DNA of 31,216 nt, from positions 1 to 31,216 of the forward strand of contig CAYFLR010000070.1 of assembly GCA_964343805.1 (NCBI GenBank), given 5' to 3'. The DNA comes from CAYFLR01 sp964343805 (GTDB lineage Bacteria > Bdellovibrionota_B > Oligoflexia > CAYFLR01). The notes beneath the pieces are model-generated. The model was not told the origin of the DNA, did no database searches, and worked only from the letters and a program-made list of their open reading frames with translations. Below are positions 29,569 through 31,216 of the stretch, in pieces. Position numbers and translations under genes: made by a program. Numbering within the stretch: the first letter of the stretch is position 1; each line of letters opens with the position of its first letter.

Positions 29569-31216
29569 CTAATCTAGTTTCACCCAATACTGGACATATT
29601 TTTCTATATTCCCAGCAGTCATTGCCTGGCCTACTGTACCCACTAAAGACCGATGCCCACCCTTTTTAAGAAGTTTAATTGCCAAGGTATCCGATGCAGG
29701 AATCCCTTTAAAAACGACTTTCAAGTCTTTAAATTTTACAATCTTATCATCTTTGGTCTGGATAAATAAAAGAGGCTGATTAACCTCGGAGGCAAAAGGC
29801 TTAAGAGAAAAGAGATTGGTTCGGTAACTCTTTTTACTCAGTTTTTCATCTGGCTTTGAATCAGTATATTCCTCTAAGTACTCATCAAAAGCCTTGAAAA
29901 AGATTGAGTTAACCGCATTTGGAAATTTCTTAGCGCTCACCCAATGTTCTAAATCCTTTTTAGAATAATGAGCAATCAAATCTCCATTTTCTTCTTGAAG
30001 CTTAAGCAAGTAATCTCTAAAGAGATCTCCCACCTCATCTTCTCTCACCATATAAGATTTAAACAGCTTAAATCGATCTCCTGGTGTGCTTAGAGCCAAA
30101 ACAGATCCATCGATAATTGATGCATCAGCTTTTCCATCAAAATAGGCAGCCATGGTTACATCCTGTCCACCGGTATGAATGCCTAACAAATGAACTTCTG
30201 TGATAAAATGAGCATAATCTGGATTTTCTTTCACCGCTTGCAAAGTGAGCAAAAGATCCCAACCTGTGGCATAGCTAGAAAGGATCAAACGATCGTTTCG
30301 ATTCATCCAAGAACTAGTCAAGTTACTTTCTAAAATCAATAGGTTAAACTTATCTTGGGCTTTCAATTCTTTGGTACAAATATGCAGATACTTGCTATTC
30401 ATAGATGTTCCAAAACCGGCGACACACACCACTAACGGTCTCGGATCTTCACCTATAGAAATAGCCGCTTGCCTTACAAAGCCCTCTTTATTTTGGATTT
30501 CAATGAGTTCAAACCCTTGTTCCTCTAAATTAAGAGTTTGATCCTCTTTCATCAAATCTAAGAAGACATCCACATCCGTACCACTCTTTTTAAGCAGTTT
30601 AGCTGGCATAAAACTCATTTCAGCCAGAACCTCTTTTTGGTTACGCTCATCAACGATTTCAACTTCAGGCTCTTCTTCTATGATAGGTTCGAGTTCATCC
30701 ACATCTGCCACTTCAGGTACTGCCGGTTGGACAACGGGTTGAACCACTTCTGGAATCACATCTGCAAAAGAGGGTGATCCTATTGATTGATGATCAGATG
30801 GGTTAATTCCATCGATAAAATTGCTAAAATCGATTCCACCTATATTATTTGTGGGGACAAGACTTTGAAAGCCGTTCATACCTGAAAGCATTCCGAGTAT
30901 ATTACCAAAGTTAGGCGCTCCATCAGTACCGCCACCCATGCCGCCGAGCATTCCTAAGATGTTGGTAAAGTTCGGTACCCCATTCTGGCCTCCGCCCATA
31001 CCACCCAGCATTCCGAGGATGTTTGCAAAGTTGGGCGCTCCATCAGTACCGCCACCCATTCCACCTAGCATGCCAAGAATGTTAGCAAAGTTAGGTGCTC
31101 CATCTTGGCCTCCGCCCATACCGCCGAGCATACCTAAGATGTTAGTAAAGTTAGGTGCTCCATTTTGGCCTCCGCCCATGCCGCCGAGCATACCTAAGAT
31201 GTTAGCAAAGTTAGGC
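29569..31216 (-). CDS. Alpha/beta-hydrolase-like protein with N-terminal Gly-rich repeats (5' truncated by the window edge)
   Basis: At least 548 residues; the frame is open at the window edge, so the true start and any signal peptide lie outside. The first visible ~115 residues are tandem 20-residue units. A Pro/Val/Glu-rich linker follows (VQPVVQPAVPEV...EEEPEVEIVDE), then from about residue 200 an alpha/beta-hydrolase fold of YheT-like character: VVCVAGFGTSMNSKYL (oxyanion region), LLGIHTGGQDVTMAAYF (nucleophile elbow), FIQTKDDKIVKF (acid) and KKGGHRSLVG (catalytic His region). At the nucleophile position GxSxG reads G-I-H-T-G, His replacing Ser, so it may be inactive or chemically different. 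Followed by the secreted-protein gene after 16 bp. Confidence 0.75.
   Translation of the reverse strand, partial: PNFANILGMLGGMGGGQNGAPNFTNILGMLGGMGGGQDGAPNFANILGMLGGMGGGTDGAPNFANILGMLGGMGGGQNGVPNFTNILGMLGGMGGGTDGAPNFGNILGMLSGMNGFQSLVPTNNIGGIDFSNFIDGINPSDHQSIGSPSFADVIPEVVQPVVQPAVPEVADVDELEPIIEEEPEVEIVDERNQKEVLAEMSFMPAKLLKKSGTDVDVFLDLMKEDQTLNLEEQGFELIEIQNKEGFVRQAAISIGEDPRPLVVCVAGFGTSMNSKYLHICTKELKAQDKFNLLILESNLTSSWMNRNDRLILSSYATGWDLLLTLQAVKENPDYAHFITEVHLLGIHTGGQDVTMAAYFDGKADASIIDGSVLALSTPGDRFKLFKSYMVREDEVGDLFRDYLLKLQEENGDLIAHYSKKDLEHWVSAKKFPNAVNSIFFKAFDEYLEEYTDSKPDEKLSKKSYRTNLFSLKPFASEVNQPLLFIQTKDDKIVKFKDLKVVFKGIPASDTLAIKLLKKGGHRSLVGTVGQAMTAGNIEKYVQYWVKLD
30901..31216 (-). repeat. 60-bp tandem coding repeats (20-residue Gly/Met/Asn units)
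   Basis: Five complete 60-bp units at 30901-31200 and a sixth entering from the window edge at 31201. Each encodes a variant of MLGGMGGGxxGxPNFxNILG; the variable pair is QN, QD or TD and the residue after NF is Thr, Ala or Gly. Many differences between copies are synonymous third-base changes. The array may be longer beyond the window. Confidence 0.95.

Noticed and set aside
30901..31216. CRISPR-like array
   Set aside because: The 60-bp periodic units have no unique spacers and form one continuous coding frame.

Overview
The window is an AT-rich, gene-dense chromosomal segment of a Gram-negative bacterium, drawn from a draft assembly: two runs of exactly ten Ns (7554-7563 and 24240-24249) lie inside genes. 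Outer-membrane barrels, LptF/LptG, lipoproteins, a SPOR protein, HrpA, RuvABC, YebC and an endonuclease-type MutL fit a proteobacterium-like cell. Cys-containing sorting-type tails and many secreted orphan proteins suggest a Bdellovibrionota or other deltaproteobacterium-like lineage. That placement is an inference; there is no rRNA or marker set here to settle it.

Layout. 1-2700: 3' end of an unknown gene, an AhpD/carboxymuconolactone decarboxylase-like gene (-) and a PilZ-like gene (+). 1777-4532: miaA-mutL (-), overlapping by 4 bp. 4629-8967: three envelope genes on the minus strand: a secreted zinc metallopeptidase, a lipoprotein translationally coupled to it, and a large protein combining an acidic Asn-rich domain, an internal Cys sorting-like tail and a beta-barrel. 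9182-10820: ssb and an outer-membrane barrel protein (+). 10831-11109: a tandem 129-bp repeat with strong RNA-type hairpins. 11115-12119: an orphan thiamine-type periplasmic binding protein (-). 12228-14505: lptF and lptG (+), with lptG interrupted by an in-frame TAA. 14511-15738: a small minus-strand operon of a Flp-type prepilin, a second prepilin-like protein and an ExbB/TolQ-type protein. 15977-19384: SPOR protein, mannose-1-phosphate guanylyltransferase, ruvA, ruvB (+). 19358-22131: yebC, ruvC, YtcJ-type amidohydrolase (-), converging on ruvB. 22236-23912: ATP-cone plus uridine-kinase-like protein (-). 24017-28681: membrane-anchored alpha/beta hydrolase and HrpA helicase (+). 28754-28820: a long inverted repeat. 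28872-31216: a secreted/lipoprotein gene and a 5'-truncated alpha/beta-hydrolase-like protein with 20-residue Gly-rich repeats (-).

Main points of interest. (1) lptG has a single in-frame stop followed by a full-length, well-conserved C-terminus and a well-placed Shine-Dalgarno for reinitiation. (2) Two neighbouring envelope proteins carry a Cys motif, a hydrophobic segment and basic residues, resembling MYXO-CTERM-type sorting signals; in one the tail is internal and followed by a second signal-peptide-like segment and a barrel. (3) The 129-bp tandem repeats fold, as plus-strand RNA, into a long stem where the one relevant difference between copies keeps pairing. (4) The Flp pilin mini-operon is paired with an ExbB-like protein. 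(5) The terminal alpha/beta-hydrolase-like protein has His where the nucleophile Ser is expected. No CRISPR array, tRNA, rRNA, phage or insertion sequence was recognised. The only near-300-bp stretch without a gene is 10821-11114, which is filled by the tandem repeats.
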